From the NCBI GenBank assembly GCA_022792815.1, contig JAAWBS010000027.1:32521-96520 (forward strand): 64,000 bases of DNA, written 5' to 3'. Positions 53,974 through 61,995 of the stretch are shown here, one piece after another (within the stretch, counting starts at the first letter, position 1; each line of letters starts with the position of its first letter). The position numbers and the translations under genes were made by a program. The notes beneath the pieces were generated by a model. That model saw only the letters and a list, made by a program, of their open reading frames with translations. It was not told the DNA's origin and made no database searches. This DNA comes from Hungatella sp. (GTDB lineage Bacteria; Bacillota; Clostridia; Lachnospirales; Lachnospiraceae).

Positions 53974-55110
53974 ATGACAGAGATTCGTTATCTGGAGGAA
54001 TGGGAGAAAAGGGGGACGATTCCTCTCTGGCGGGAGGCGTTTCCGGAGGACTCCGACGGGTTTGTGGAGTATTATTATAAGGAAAAAACCAGGGATAACC
54101 GGATCCTGGCGGCTGTGGAGGAGCAGGGTGACGGGAAGGGCAGGATCGTGTCTATGGTCCACAGGAATCCTTACAGGCTGTGGGTGCAGGGGCATGTGGT
54201 GGACAGTGATTATGTTGTCGCTGTGGCTACGGCGGAGGACAGGAGGCACCGGGGGCTTATGAGGGGCCTGCTGACCCGGATGCTGGAGGATATGTACAGG
54301 GAGCAGATGCCCTTTTGCTATCTGATGCCGGCAGATCCGCGGATCTATGAACCTTTTGACTTTGCGTTTGTGTATGACCAGGAATATTGGGGACTGACCC
54401 GGGAGGCAAAAGGGCGGCTCTCAGAGAGGAGAGTGTCTGTGGGAGACCACGGGGCTGTGAAGACGGCGTCGCGGTGGATGGAAGGGTGGCTGAGAGGCCG
54501 CTTTCAGGTTTCGGCTGTGAGGGACCGGGCGTATGTGGAGAGACTTTTGCTGGAACTGGAGAGCGAGGAGGGGTGGCTGGAGCTGCTGTATGACAGGCAG
54601 CAGGGGAGAGAAGCGTCGGAAGGAACCGGGGAGGGACGTCTTGAGGAAGGAGAGGAGCCGGTGGGAGTCCGGTGCTGGTGGGGCACCGGGAAGACGGAAG
54701 AGAGGTTTCTTCTGTGTGAGGACAGATACCGGGAACGCCGAAAGGAGTCCTCTCCCGCCATTATGGCGAGAATTACCCATCTGGAACGGTGTCTGGGACT
54801 GCTGCATTTGCGGGAGGACAGTCCGGTTCAGGAGTGGAAGATGATTCTCCGTGTGGATGACCCGCTGTGTCTGTGGAATCGGGGAACATTTTTGTGGAAA
54901 CTGGACCGGTGGGGATCTGTACTGGCGAGATGGGACGAAGGGGAGACGGACGGGCTGGTAGCCGAGGAGATCCGCGTGGATCAACTGGCTCAGTGGATAT
55001 TTGGTTATGGGGAACTGACAGAGCTGCTGCCCAAGCTAAGTTCCGGGGAATGTAATTGGTGGGACTGGATTCAGGTGTGGCAGGGAGTCTTTTTGGATGA
55101 AGTGGTGTAG
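53974..55110 (+). CDS. Eis-like GNAT N-acetyltransferase
   Basis: The 378-residue protein starts with a GNAT fold: DYVVAVATAEDRRHRGLMRGLL provides the acetyl-CoA loop (V-x-T-xxxRRHRG), followed by PADPRIYEPFDF. The remaining two thirds correspond to the second GNAT-like and sterol-carrier-like domains of Eis-type proteins. ATG 53974 follows AGGTGGAA; the frame is open to 53923. Substrate is unknown; family members acetylate aminoglycosides or other amines. Confidence 0.82.
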   Translation: MTEIRYLEEWEKRGTIPLWREAFPEDSDGFVEYYYKEKTRDNRILAAVEEQGDGKGRIVSMVHRNPYRLWVQGHVVDSDYVVAVATAEDRRHRGLMRGLLTRMLEDMYREQMPFCYLMPADPRIYEPFDFAFVYDQEYWGLTREAKGRLSERRVSVGDHGAVKTASRWMEGWLRGRFQVSAVRDRAYVERLLLELESEEGWLELLYDRQQGREASEGTGEGRLEEGEEPVGVRCWWGTGKTEERFLLCEDRYRERRKESSPAIMARITHLERCLGLLHLREDSPVQEWKMILRVDDPLCLWNRGTFLWKLDRWGSVLARWDEGETDGLVAEEIRVDQLAQWIFGYGELTELLPKLSSGECNWWDWIQVWQGVFLDEVV

Positions 55111-55130
55111 GAACGGTTGTGGGACGAAGG

Positions 55131-55229
55131 TTCGCAATTATCTAATAGATATAAATTAGGTAATTGCGAAAGTCAAAGCCCGGAGAATATTCTGACAATA
55201 TTTTCCTGGAATATATTGTCAGAATATTC
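55131..55229. repeat. Two tandem strong hairpins in AT-rich spacer
   Basis: TTCGCAATTATCTAAT (55131-55146) pairs with ATTAGGTAATTGCGAA (55155-55170) with one mismatch, and GAATATTCTGACAATAT (55185-55201) pairs perfectly with ATATTGTCAGAATATTC (55213-55229). TTTCGCAA recurs at 55244. The pair could end transcription of the acetyltransferase gene or be a repeat element. A -10 box TATAAT at 55270-55275 starts the sirtuin unit. Confidence 0.6.
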
Positions 55230-55295
55230 AGCTAAGTTTTGAGTTTCGCAAACGCCTAAATAGAGAAGTTATAATGGGAGAGAGGAGGAACACAG

Positions 55296-56015
55296 ATGAC
55301 ACCGAGCGAGACATTGAGGCAGTGGATTGAACAGAGTGACAATATCGTATTCTTCGGCGGGGCCGGCGTGTCTACGGAGAGTGGGATTCCGGATTTCAGG
55401 AGCCAGGATGGGCTGTATAACCAGCAGTATGACTATCCGCCGGAGACGATCATCAGCCACAGCTTTTACCAGAGAAATCCGGAGGAATTTTTCCGGTTCT
55501 ACAGGAACAAGATGGTCGTGACAGAGGCAAAACCCAATCATGCCCATCTGGCGCTGGCTAAGCTGGAGAGGCAGGGAAAGCTGAGAGCAGTCATCACCCA
55601 GAATATCGACGGACTGCATCAGATGGCAGGGAGCCGCGAGGTGCTGGAGCTTCACGGTTCCATCCATCGGAATTACTGCACCCGCTGCGGGAAGTTCTAT
55701 GGACTTGAGACGGTCCTGGAGTCTCAGGAGATACCCAGGTGCAGCTGTGGAGGGATCATTAAGCCTGATGTAGTCCTGTATGAGGAGGGACTGGACCAGA
55801 CAATTCTGCAGAAGGCGGTATCTTACATTCGCCGCGCGGATATGCTGATCATAGGAGGAACCTCCCTGGCTGTCTATCCGGCGGCCGGTCTCATCGATTA
55901 TTATGAGGGAGCGAAACTGATTCTCATCAACAAATCGGCTACGGCGAGGGACACCCATGGAGACCTGGTGATTCATGAACCCATAGGGGAAGTATTTGCG
56001 GCACTGATGAAATAG
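55296..56015 (+). CDS. NAD-dependent protein deacylase (sirtuin)
   Basis: The 239-residue enzyme removes acyl groups from lysines using NAD. It has GAGVSTESGIPDFRS, TQNIDGLHQMAGS, catalytic ELHGS, a zinc ribbon with CTRCGK and CSCGG cysteines, KPDVVLYEEGL and GTSLAVYPAAG. The KPDVV and LYEE pattern fits a bacterial Sir2/CobB-like deacetylase. It is followed 22 bases later by an aldo/keto reductase gene. Confidence 0.94.
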   Translation: MTPSETLRQWIEQSDNIVFFGGAGVSTESGIPDFRSQDGLYNQQYDYPPETIISHSFYQRNPEEFFRFYRNKMVVTEAKPNHAHLALAKLERQGKLRAVITQNIDGLHQMAGSREVLELHGSIHRNYCTRCGKFYGLETVLESQEIPRCSCGGIIKPDVVLYEEGLDQTILQKAVSYIRRADMLIIGGTSLAVYPAAGLIDYYEGAKLILINKSATARDTHGDLVIHEPIGEVFAALMK

Positions 56016-56037
56016 AAGAAGGAGGAGGAGTTTATTT

Positions 56038-57048
56038 ATGTACAAACCGACAGATGACAGATACGGCCGTATGACATACCGGCGCTGCGGAAGGAGCGGG
56101 CTGAAGCTTCCGGCTGTGTCTCTGGGACTCTGGCAGAATTTCGGGCTGGAGAAGACGCTTGAGGAGCAGAAAGAGATTATTTTCTGTGCTTTTGACCATG
56201 GGGTTACCCATTTTGACTTGGCCAATAATTACGGATATCCGGCTGTAGGGCTGGCGGAGGAAAACTTCGGAAAGATCTTACATACAGAGATGAAGGCCTG
56301 GAGGGACGAGATGATCATCTCCACCAAGGCAGGCTTCAGCATGTGGCCCGGTCCCTACGGCGACTGGGGCTCCAGAAAATACCTGACGGCCAGTCTGGAC
56401 CAGAGCCTGACCCGCATGGGCCTGGATTATGTGGATATCTTTTATCACCACAGACCTGACCCGGAGACCCCTCTGGAGGAGACCATGGGAGCCTTAAGTG
56501 ATCTGGTCCGACAGGGGAAGGCGCTGTATGTGGGGCTCTCCAATTATCAGGAACCGGAGGCCAGAAAGGCTATGGAGATTCTGAGACGTAATCAGACGCC
56601 CTGCCTGATTCATCAGCCCAGGTACAACATGCTTGAGCGGTGGGTGGAGGATGGGCTGCTGGAGGCCCTCGAGGAGGCCGGAAGCGGGTGCATCGCCTAC
56701 AGCCCTCTGGCTCAGGGGACACTGACGGACCGGTATTTAAAAGGAATTCCGGATGGCTCCAGGGCCTCTAGGGCAGGGACGACCATCCAGGGACGGTATC
56801 TGTCGGAGGAGAACCTGAAGAAGGTCGGACAGCTCAACCAGATTGCAGCGGACAGAGGCCAGTCTCTGGCACAGATGGCGCTTCTTTGGATTCTGCGCAA
56901 GCCCCAGGTCACATCGGTCCTTGTGGGGGCCAGCAGCCCGGCCCAGCTGTCCGACAGTATGGACAGCCTGAAGGGGCCGGAATTTACATATCAGGAGCTG
57001 GAAGCCATAGAGGCGATTTTAGGACAGGAGCAGAGAGATGGTTTTTGA
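56038..57048 (+). CDS. Aldo/keto reductase (YghZ/Gpr-like)
   Basis: The 336-residue NADPH-dependent oxidoreductase resembles L-glyceraldehyde-3-phosphate reductase YghZ: MTYRRCGRSGLKLPAVSLGLWQNFG start, HFDLANNYG (catalytic Asp and Tyr), ISTKAG (Lys), YHHRPDPETPLEE (His) and a C-terminal VTSVLVGASSPAQL. It likely detoxifies aldehydes. It overlaps the DUF951 gene by 11 bases. Confidence 0.92.
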   Translation: MYKPTDDRYGRMTYRRCGRSGLKLPAVSLGLWQNFGLEKTLEEQKEIIFCAFDHGVTHFDLANNYGYPAVGLAEENFGKILHTEMKAWRDEMIISTKAGFSMWPGPYGDWGSRKYLTASLDQSLTRMGLDYVDIFYHHRPDPETPLEETMGALSDLVRQGKALYVGLSNYQEPEARKAMEILRRNQTPCLIHQPRYNMLERWVEDGLLEALEEAGSGCIAYSPLAQGTLTDRYLKGIPDGSRASRAGTTIQGRYLSEENLKKVGQLNQIAADRGQSLAQMALLWILRKPQVTSVLVGASSPAQLSDSMDSLKGPEFTYQELEAIEAILGQEQRDGF

Positions 57049-57223
57049 AGTGGGAGATATCGTCAAGTTAAAAAAACCCCATCCCTGCGGAAGCAGGGAA
57101 TGGGAGGTTTTACGGGTGGGGGCCGACTTCAGGCTCCGCTGTCTCGGCTGTGACCATCAGATCATGGTGGAGAGGAGACTGGTGGAGAAGAACTGCAGAG
57201 GAGTGAGGAAGCCGGAAGGCTGA
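57038..57223 (+). CDS. DUF951 protein
   Basis: The 61-residue protein matches the small DUF951 family across its length: FEVGDIVKLKKPHPCGSREW, then GADFRLRCLGC and IMVERR. Conserved cysteines and the SH3-like pattern suggest nucleic-acid binding, but no function is known. It overlaps the end of the reductase gene and is commonly found near rpsF in related genomes. Confidence 0.9.
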   Translation: MVFEVGDIVKLKKPHPCGSREWEVLRVGADFRLRCLGCDHQIMVERRLVEKNCRGVRKPEG

Positions 57224-57225
57224 CC

Positions 57226-58059
57226 TCACCTTCTTATATACTGAATCGCCACACATTTCGGTCCGCCCTGAGCCACAAACACGGCGCTCAGCTCCAGGAC
57301 CTGGATTTCCAGCTGCTCAAATGCCTGCTCAAACAGGGCCCTGATTTTCTCGGCATCCTGGAGGGCATTGGCATGGGAGATATAGAGAATATGATTCTTT
57401 CCCAGCTGTTTTTTCTTCAGATACTGGATGATACTGTCTGCGGCTGATGCCATGGTCCGCTTCAGGCCAAACTTATCCAATCGGCGTCCGTCAGCAGTCA
57501 GCTTCATAATGGGTTTCAGCTTCAGTACAGAACCGGTGGCGGCTGCAAGGGGAGTCAGGCGGCCACCCCTCTTTAAGAAGGAAAAATCCTGAGGGATTAG
57601 AAATGACTCGGAATTCGCGGCAGCCTGTTCCAGCCAGGCCAGAATCTGGTCGGCAGAAAGCCCCTGCTCTTTCATCTCCTGAGCCTTCTGGACCATATAG
57701 CGGTGAGGGCCGCAGAGGGTGCGGCTGTTGAACACAAAGATCCGGTCTCTGTGCTTCATCATGTTTCTGGCACTACAGGCGGTCTGGTAGGTTCCCGAAA
57801 GGCCGTCAGCCATGGAGATGTTGATGATGTCCGAATCCTCATAAGCCTCGAAGGCTTCCATCACATCTCCCAGAGGCGGCTGGGAAGAAGTGGGCACCAG
57901 GCCCTGGTGTATCTTTTCATAATAACTTTTCATATCGATCAGCAAATCTCTCTCATGGCAATCTCCGATACTGATGCACAGAGGCACGGACGCAAATCCT
58001 GCCGATTCTGCTTCTGAGGGTGTGTAGAGTGATGAAGTATCTGTGATGATCTGTACCAT
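57226..58059 (-). CDS. DegV family fatty-acid-binding protein
   Basis: The 277-residue protein has the family start QIITDTSSLYTPSEA, the TSSQPPLGD phosphate/acid loop and SMADGLSGTYQTA. DegV/FakB proteins bind fatty acids and present them to the kinase FakA. It stands alone on the minus strand, ending three bases from the DUF951 stop. Confidence 0.93.
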   Translation of the reverse strand: MVQIITDTSSLYTPSEAESAGFASVPLCISIGDCHERDLLIDMKSYYEKIHQGLVPTSSQPPLGDVMEAFEAYEDSDIINISMADGLSGTYQTACSARNMMKHRDRIFVFNSRTLCGPHRYMVQKAQEMKEQGLSADQILAWLEQAAANSESFLIPQDFSFLKRGGRLTPLAAATGSVLKLKPIMKLTADGRRLDKFGLKRTMASAADSIIQYLKKKQLGKNHILYISHANALQDAEKIRALFEQAFEQLEIQVLELSAVFVAQGGPKCVAIQYIRR

Positions 58060-58191
58060 AACCCATCTCCTTGTACAATCTAGTTTTCGAAACTACTTCT
58101 CAAGGTTTAATTTACTCCACATTGAGAGCTGAGTCAAGAAAAAAATGCAGAGATTCGACAAAAATCCACAGGGAAAATCTATCAAAACTAC

Positions 58192-58295
58192 TTGCTTTTC
58201 CCTGAGATATCTGTTAGACTATTAATCTGTGACACATTAATCCTTGTTCCCGAAGCTGAAAGCGGGGGCCAGAGACCATAAGGAGGTTAGAAACT
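58192..58295 (+). promoter_or_regulatory. rpsF promoter and leader
   Basis: TTGCTT (58192-58197) and TAGACT (58215-58220) are 17 bp apart with a TG extension. The 70-base leader contains a CCCG/CGGG stem with adjacent CCAGAGACC before AAGGAGG, a possible S6:S18 autoregulatory site as known in this operon; the leader role is inferred. Confidence 0.55.
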
Positions 58296-58583
58296 ATGAA
58301 CAAATATGAATTAGCTGTTGTTCTTAGCGCAAAACTCGAAGATGAAGAGAGAGCCGCAGCCATTGAGAAGGTAAAAGGATACATTACCCGTTTCGGTGGC
58401 ACAGTGACCAATGTCGATGAGTGGGGTAAGAAGAGACTTGCCTACGAGATCCAGAAGATGAAAGAAGGCTTCTACTACTTCATCCAGTTCGAGTCTGATG
58501 CCGTTTGTCCCAACGAAGTGGAATCCCACATTCGTATCATGGAGCCGGTTATCAGATATTTATGCGTAAAACAGGAAGCATAG
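58296..58583 (+). CDS. rpsF: Ribosomal protein bS6
   Basis: The 95-residue protein is full length and has the S6 pattern: MNKYELAVVLSAKLEDEE, RFGGTVTNVDEWGKKRLAYEI and YYFIQFESD. S6 binds S18 on the small-subunit platform. It opens the rpsF-ssb-rpsR operon. Confidence 0.98.
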   Translation: MNKYELAVVLSAKLEDEERAAAIEKVKGYITRFGGTVTNVDEWGKKRLAYEIQKMKEGFYYFIQFESDAVCPNEVESHIRIMEPVIRYLCVKQEA

Positions 58584-58605
58584 TCGATAAAGAAAGAGTG
58601 ATCGT

Positions 58606-59079
58606 ATGAATAGAGTAATCTTAATGGGCAGACTGACCAGAGATCCGGAAGTGAGATATTCCCAAGGTGAGCGTTCCATGGCCATCGCAAGGTACACCCT
58701 TGCTGTGGACAGGCGAGGCCGCAGGAACCAGAGCCAGGATGGCAGCGAACAGACTGCGGACTTTATCAACTGCGTGGCATTTGACCGGGCAGGAGAGTTT
58801 GCGGAGAAGTATTTCCGTCAGGGGATGAGAGTCCTGATATCGGGCCGGATTCAGACAGGCAGTTACACCAATCGAGATGGCCAGAAAGTATATACGACTG
58901 ACATTATTGTAGACGATCAGGAATTTGCCGACAGCAAGAATTCTCAGGGAGGCGGCACAGGGAGCTACGGAGGCGGTTATCAGCAGCCCGCACCCAGACC
59001 GGAACCCTCCGCTGCTATCGGCGACGGATTCATGAATATTCCGGACGGGGTCGAGGACGAAGGACTTCCGTTTAACTAG
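58606..59079 (+). CDS. ssb: Single-stranded DNA-binding protein
   Basis: The 157-residue protein starts MNRVILMGRLTRDPEVRYS, carries an OB fold to about residue 105 (ADFINCVAFDRAGEFAEKYF, VLISGRIQTGSY), a Gly/Gln/Pro-rich linker and the acidic partner-binding tip EDEGLPFN. It protects single strands in replication and repair. Position between rpsF and rpsR is standard. Confidence 0.97.
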   Translation: MNRVILMGRLTRDPEVRYSQGERSMAIARYTLAVDRRGRRNQSQDGSEQTADFINCVAFDRAGEFAEKYFRQGMRVLISGRIQTGSYTNRDGQKVYTTDIIVDDQEFADSKNSQGGGTGSYGGGYQQPAPRPEPSAAIGDGFMNIPDGVEDEGLPFN

Positions 59080-59236
59080 TGTACTGTCTGCATTATATCT
59101 GTTGAAACTCCGCAGAATAAATTTTCATCAGCAAGGCGGAGAAGGGAGCCGATGCGGTGGCATCGTTGACCGTCGACAACGTGGTCTGATGGAAATTTAG
59201 GCAAGCCATTTGGCGAAATGCAAACGTGTCAGTATA
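59080..59236 (+). repeat. Long copy of a dispersed palindromic repeat inside the rpsF operon
   Basis: Starting right after the ssb stop, GTACTGTCTGCATTATATCT begins a roughly 155-bp unit. Nested inverted repeats include AAATTTTCATCAG (near 59119) with CTGATGGAAATTT (near 59186), GATGC/GCATC, and CGTTG/CAACG. The ends are GTGTACTG and CAGTATAC. Its first 60 bases match the element at 36787-36855. It widens the ssb-rpsR gap to 251 bp, far more than usual. Confidence 0.75.
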
Positions 59237-59330
59237 CTGGGTATTAGATTAGAAGAAAAGCGCCCTTTGGGGACAGGACAGACGCCGGCAGATAGGCGGC
59301 ATGTCAGAATAATAAAGGAGGTACAAGCTC

Positions 59331-59600
59331 ATGGCATTCAATAAAAATGACAAAGCAGACGGCGCAAAGATGAGAAGAGGCGGCGGTATGCGCAGAAGAA
59401 AAAAAGTATGCGTGTTCTGCGGAGAGAAGAACGGTGACATCGATTACAAGGATACTAACAAGTTAAAGAGATACGTATCCGAGAGAGGTAAGATTCTTCC
59501 CAGAAGAATCACCGGCAACTGTGCGAAGCATCAGAGAGCTCTCACAGTAGCGATCAAGAGAGCCCGCCATATTGCGCTCATGCCCTACACTATGGAGTGA
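59331..59600 (+). CDS. rpsR: Ribosomal protein bS18
   Basis: The 89-residue protein has a basic start, the [15 protein letters not shown] zinc-binding-type pair of cysteines and the S18 core [20 protein letters not shown] followed by [14 protein letters not shown]. An AAGGAGG site precedes it. It closes the operon. Confidence 0.98.
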   Translation: MAFNKNDKADGAKMRRGGGMRRRKKVCVFCGEKNGDIDYKDTNKLKRYVSERGKILPRRITGNCAKHQRALTVAIKRARHIALMPYTME

Positions 59601-59609
59601 TGACAGAAC

Positions 59610-59684
59610 CGCAGTTACGTTCACAGGGTACCTGTGAACGGTGACGAACTGCGTATTGCGCCCCCAGGCTGATGTCTGGGGGCG
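59610..59684 (+). terminator. Hairpin cluster after rpsR
   Basis: CGTTCACAGG/CCTGTGAACG (59618-59640) is nested inside CGCAGTT/AACTGCG (59610-59653). A second stem CGCCCCCAG/CTGGGGGCG (59659-59684) follows, then a weak T-rich tract. Together they probably end or stabilise the ribosomal operon mRNA. Confidence 0.65.
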
Positions 59685-59757
59685 TTGACGTCTTTTGAGA
59701 ACTAATGATATGATAGTTTTGGCCGGTAAATGGAGGACATTAAATTTAAAAAAGTAT

Positions 59758-59804
59758 CAGGCACTGCAGAAGGCTATATGGGTCTGCAGTGCCTTTCTTT
59801 TTTA
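59758..59804 (+). terminator. Intrinsic terminator
   Basis: AGGCACTGCAGA pairs perfectly with TCTGCAGTGCCT and is followed by TTTCTTTTTT. It lies 74 bases after the previous hairpins; nothing recognisable is encoded between, so a short RNA could end here. Confidence 0.85.
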
Positions 59805-59899
59805 TTTTTATGTATCCCGGTGAAACAAAAGTCCTCCTTCCGGCCGCTTGCCAGAGAACACGATATTAGATCTATTCAAAAGACAGAAAGGAAGAACAC

Positions 59900-60097
59900 A
59901 TGAAAGACAAGGAGAAAAATGAGCAGATCGATCACATGATCAACCGTTTAAGCATGATGCGCAGAGTACTGTTTTTGTGGCAGATGGGGCTGGAATACAT
60001 AAGAAGCGATGGTACAGAGGATGTCACCGCTGCCTTTGAGATGCTGACGGAGCAGATGCTGATCATGCAGGAGGAACTGGAGAAGCTGAGAGCTTAA
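59900..60097 (+). CDS. Small hypothetical protein
   Basis: The 65-residue protein is not recognised. It looks wholly helical: KEKNEQIDHMINRLSMMRR, then a central LFLWQMGLEYI and an end MLIMQEELEKLRA. It has a GAAAGGAAG site and converges on the small XRE gene with four bases between the stops. Confidence 0.6.
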   Translation: MKDKEKNEQIDHMINRLSMMRRVLFLWQMGLEYIRSDGTEDVTAAFEMLTEQMLIMQEELEKLRA

Positions 60098-60101
60098 CCG
60101 C

Positions 60102-60395
60102 CTATTTTGTTTTGGAGCGAAGAGCGTGAAGAAGAATCTGGATTGCCTGGGCTTCCTCCGTGGAAAGACCATCCAGACTGCAGGGAATCTGATTTTTTAC
60201 TCCTAAAAGATAGTCGGTGGAAACTCGGAAGGTGGCAGCAAGGCTGACCAATATCTCAAGGCTGGGCTTTCTATCCCCCAGTTCATAGGCGGAGATGAGA
60301 GCAGGAGAGACACTCAGCAGTTTGGCCAGCTGGGTCTGTGTCAGATCCGACTGCTGCCGCAGCTGTTTGATACGATTGCCTAATTCTTTGTCCAT
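60102..60395 (-). CDS. Small XRE-family repressor
   Basis: The 97-residue protein is mainly a Cro/CI helix-turn-helix (QLRQQSDLTQTQLAKLLSVS, then LISAYELGDRKPSLEIL) with STDYLLG after it, as in SinR-like repressors. ATG 60395 follows AGGAGG by 8 bases; the longer frame starts 13 codons upstream. It is divergent from the BTAD regulator gene and may bind the palindrome at its promoter. Confidence 0.9.
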   Translation of the reverse strand: MDKELGNRIKQLRQQSDLTQTQLAKLLSVSPALISAYELGDRKPSLEILVSLAATFRVSTDYLLGVKNQIPCSLDGLSTEEAQAIQILLHALRSKTK

Positions 60396-60444
60396 GAAAA
60401 TACCTCCTGTCTCTGTTATTGTAATGAAAAACACAACACCAATG

Positions 60445-60474
60445 GTTGAATTATTTCAACTTAAAGTGTATAAT
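60445..60474 (+). promoter_or_regulatory. Promoter of the BTAD regulator with overlapping palindrome
   Basis: TTGAAT (60446-60451) and TATAAT (60469-60474) are 17 bp apart. GTTGAA-N4-TTCAAC (60445-60460) overlaps the -35 box, a likely operator for the divergent XRE protein. Confidence 0.65.
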
Positions 60475-60562
60475 ATGGGATAATGACTGTGCCACAGCTA
60501 ACAGGACTGAGTATGAACCGAAGGGAAGCGGCTGGAGAGAAAGCAAATAAAGGAGTATGTAC

Positions 60563-61837
60563 ATGCAGGGGGTAGAAAATTCGGAAAAAAGGGTTCTGGA
60601 AGTGCGGATGCTGGGGGATCTTCAGATTATGTTGGAAGATAAGGAGATAAAACTCCCCGGGGGCATTTACAGTAAAACCATGCGTCTGTTTTTGCTGATT
60701 GCATATTATGGGGACCGGGGAATATCCAGAGAGGATGTGCTGGAGCTGCTTTATGGAGATGGGGAGTATGCGGATGATTCGGGAAGCCTGAGAGTGGCAT
60801 CTTATCGTTTAAGAAAGCAGCTGACGGAAGCGGGCATTTTGTTTGAAAAGGGAAGTATCAGCAAAAAAGGCAAGTTTAGACTGAGTCAGGAGGGACTGGA
60901 GGTTGTGGTAGATGCGAGAATTTTTGAGGAAGCGGCCCATAAGGCCTTGAGAACACGTTCGGAACAGGAACAAGAGGAATTGCTGGAGAAGGCCTGTAAG
61001 ATGTATGTGGGGGAATTTCTCCCGGCTCTTGCCGCGGAGATGTGGGTTGCGGGGAAACAGGCTTCTTATCAGAATCTGTATTTTCAATGTCTCAGACGAT
61101 ATCTGGGGATCCTGGCCAGAACAGGCAAGTATGGAAAGATGCTTTTTGTGGCGAGAAATGCCTTGCGTCTGTATCCTTATGAAGAGTGGTGTGTGGCAGA
61201 ACTGGATGCTCTTATGGGGATGGGGCGTTGGAAAGAGGCCGAGGAAGCGGCGCAGCGTTCCACCAAAAGCCTGATGGACCGCATGGGTGTCCACCCATCC
61301 AAGGAGTTGGAGGAGAGAATTCGGAAGATTGATCTCCAGTTGAAGGGTTCCACGAAAAATCTGATGGAGATTTGCCGGGAGTTGGAGGAGGTCTGCGATG
61401 ACAGTGGGGCTTACTGCTGCAATTACCAGTCCTTTGTAGGCACTTATCACTATGAGATGCGTCGAATTGAGCGGACCGGGGAATCCTTGTATCTGGTTCT
61501 CTGTTCCATGACCGAGAAGGAGGAGACAAAGTATCCCGGGGTGGAAGACAGGGATTTTGAGATTGCCATAGAACAGCTTGGCAGCGCTATCCGCCAGGCT
61601 CTGCGCCGGGCAGACGTCTACACCAGGTATGGGAGCAACCAGTACCTGATGCTTTTGGTGGGATTGAAGCAGGAAGACTGCGCCATCATTTCCTCCAGGA
61701 TTCAGAACCTTTTTGGCAGGAATCCGGGGGCAGGAAAATTTGCGCTTCACCATTTCATCGCTCCGGCGGCACCGGCCGTACGGGGAGAGGGGAATCCGGA
61801 GGTCAAGTTTAAGCAGAACAACTGGGGAGTCATGTGA
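60563..61837 (+). CDS. BTAD (SARP-like) transcriptional regulator with GGDEF-like end
   Basis: The 424-residue protein has an OmpR-like winged-helix region (about 10-100, LPGGIYSKTMRLFLLIAYY and SGSLRVASYRLRKQL), then a bacterial transcriptional activation domain of helical repeats (LEKACKMYVGEFLPALAAE, LRLYPYEEWCVAEL). The last 150 residues resemble a diguanylate-cyclase fold: SFVGTYHYEMRRIERTGESL and LRRADVYTRYGSNQYLMLL, with GSNQY where GGDEF would be, so it is probably inactive. I prefer ATG 60563, 7 bases after AAAGGAG; ATG 60557 is too close. Confidence 0.75.
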   Translation: MQGVENSEKRVLEVRMLGDLQIMLEDKEIKLPGGIYSKTMRLFLLIAYYGDRGISREDVLELLYGDGEYADDSGSLRVASYRLRKQLTEAGILFEKGSISKKGKFRLSQEGLEVVVDARIFEEAAHKALRTRSEQEQEELLEKACKMYVGEFLPALAAEMWVAGKQASYQNLYFQCLRRYLGILARTGKYGKMLFVARNALRLYPYEEWCVAELDALMGMGRWKEAEEAAQRSTKSLMDRMGVHPSKELEERIRKIDLQLKGSTKNLMEICRELEEVCDDSGAYCCNYQSFVGTYHYEMRRIERTGESLYLVLCSMTEKEETKYPGVEDRDFEIAIEQLGSAIRQALRRADVYTRYGSNQYLMLLVGLKQEDCAIISSRIQNLFGRNPGAGKFALHHFIAPAAPAVRGEGNPEVKFKQNNWGVM

Positions 61838-61857
61838 ATTTTATGGAGCTATAATCC

Positions 61858-61954
61858 TTGACAGATCGGGCCTTCGGGAGATATACTGCCAGATGAAAGG
61901 GAAATTGTGCCCTCTGCGGACGAGAGGCGTGAGCGTTCTTGTCCACAGAGGGCA
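61858..61954 (+). promoter_or_regulatory. Promoter and leader hairpin of the beta-lactamase-family gene
   Basis: TTGACA (61858-61863) and TATACT (61882-61887) are 18 bp apart. In the leader TGCCCTCTGCGGAC (61908-61921) pairs with GTCCACAGAGGGCA (61941-61954) with one mismatch. The hairpin ends 29 bases before AGGAGG and could influence translation. Confidence 0.65.
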
Positions 61955-61995
61955 GCGGCATGGCAGTATGGCGGGAAGGCGCAGGAGGATAGGAT

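Noticed and set aside
59731..59904. Short frame starting ATGGAGGACATTAAA after the rpsR hairpins
   Set aside because: It runs through a strong terminator stem and its T-tract, so it is not a plausible gene.
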